Origin: Nitrososphaeraceae archaeon
GTDB lineage: Archaea; Thermoproteota; Nitrososphaeria; Nitrososphaerales; Nitrososphaeraceae
Assembly: GCA_025937665.1 (NCBI GenBank)
Contig: JAICQW010000129.1
Span: 1 to 5,397, forward strand
Direction: 5' to 3'
DNA length: 5,397 nt
Part shown: positions 5,249-5,397 of the stretch, in pieces
Numbering within the stretch: position 1 is the stretch's first letter
Layout of the letters: every line of letters starts with the position of its first letter
Program-made: the position numbers and the translations under genes
Notes under the pieces: model-generated
Seen by the model: the letters and a program-made list of their open reading frames with translations, nothing else
What the model was told of the DNA's origin: nothing
The model's database searches: none

Positions 5249-5397
5249 TTAAAGAGAGGGAAAATCCCCATTAGTTCGTTTTCCAAATACATAAGTGTTT
5301 GATGTCAAATTGTATAATTTTGATTCTTCATACATTTCAAGATAGTTTTTGCCCTTTTCTGTAGTGTGGTAAGTCATTGTTCCTTCAGATAAATTAC
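5249..5397 (-). CDS. Winged-helix regulator, C-terminal fragment (cut by right edge)
   Basis: A minus-strand frame enters from the right edge and ends at TAA (5251-5249), giving 48 codons. It reads NLSEGTMTYHTTEKGKNYLE, then MYEESKLYNLTSNTYVFGKR and a short tail. The MTYHTTEKGKNYLEMYEE part (residues 7-24 of the fragment) is the wing and final helix of HTH_45-like winged-helix regulators. It parallels FNYVITPKGMQYLQIHDEL in the neighbouring gene at 4610-4957 (shared Y-x-x-T-x-K-G-x-x-Y-L). The N-terminal helix-turn-helix lies beyond the window. It is on the same strand as the first regulator, so the two form a tandem pair of probable transcription factors. The target is unknown. Confidence 0.65.
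   Translation of the reverse strand, partial: NLSEGTMTYHTTEKGKNYLEMYEESKLYNLTSNTYVFGKRTNGDFPSL

Noticed and set aside
5074..5274. Plus-strand 66-codon frame starting with TTG in the right intergenic region
   Set aside because: The peptide is rich in Ile, Tyr, Ser and Lys as expected from AT-rich noncoding DNA, shows no domain, starts with TTG, and its end overlaps the better supported minus-strand winged-helix fragment.

Overview
The window looks like a piece of an ammonia-oxidising archaeon (Nitrososphaerota/Thaumarchaeota). Four things point there: a thaumarchaeal-type TatA, a single-chain ADP-forming acyl-CoA synthetase of the kind used in that phylum's 3-hydroxypropionate/4-hydroxybutyrate (3HP/4HB) carbon cycle, small winged-helix regulators of the HTH_45 type, and archaeal BRE/TATA promoter elements 24-31 bases before start codons with no Shine-Dalgarno sequences. 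The DNA is AT-rich, especially between genes. That would suit a low-GC lineage such as Nitrosocosmicus or Nitrosopumilus, but the genus cannot be fixed from this sequence alone.

Layout. Bases 1-86 (minus) hold the first 28 codons of an unrecognised gene that runs off the left edge. A 164-base divergent promoter region follows, containing a perfect 8-base-arm inverted repeat. The plus strand then carries tatA (251-577) and glutamate dehydrogenase gdhA (654-1919), each apparently with its own promoter. gdhA converges on a minus-strand block: an A-type Fe-S carrier (1979-2329), a 706-residue ADP-forming acyl-CoA synthetase (2415-4535) and a winged-helix regulator with a GTG start (4610-4957). 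After a 291-base AT-rich gap comes the C-terminal end of a second winged-helix regulator (5249-5397), cut by the right edge.

Function. The genes are core metabolism and housekeeping: protein export (TatA), ammonia assimilation into glutamate (GDH), activation of a hydroxyacid or acetate to its CoA thioester (the synthetase), and Fe-S delivery (the A-type protein). The two winged-helix genes may be local transcription factors, but their targets are unknown. I see no mobile element, CRISPR array, tRNA, rRNA or defence system. I do not think the window holds a wholly new system. The items most worth checking are the operator-like palindrome before tatA, the tandem regulators, the substrate of the synthetase, and the helix-loop-helix-like tail of TatA.
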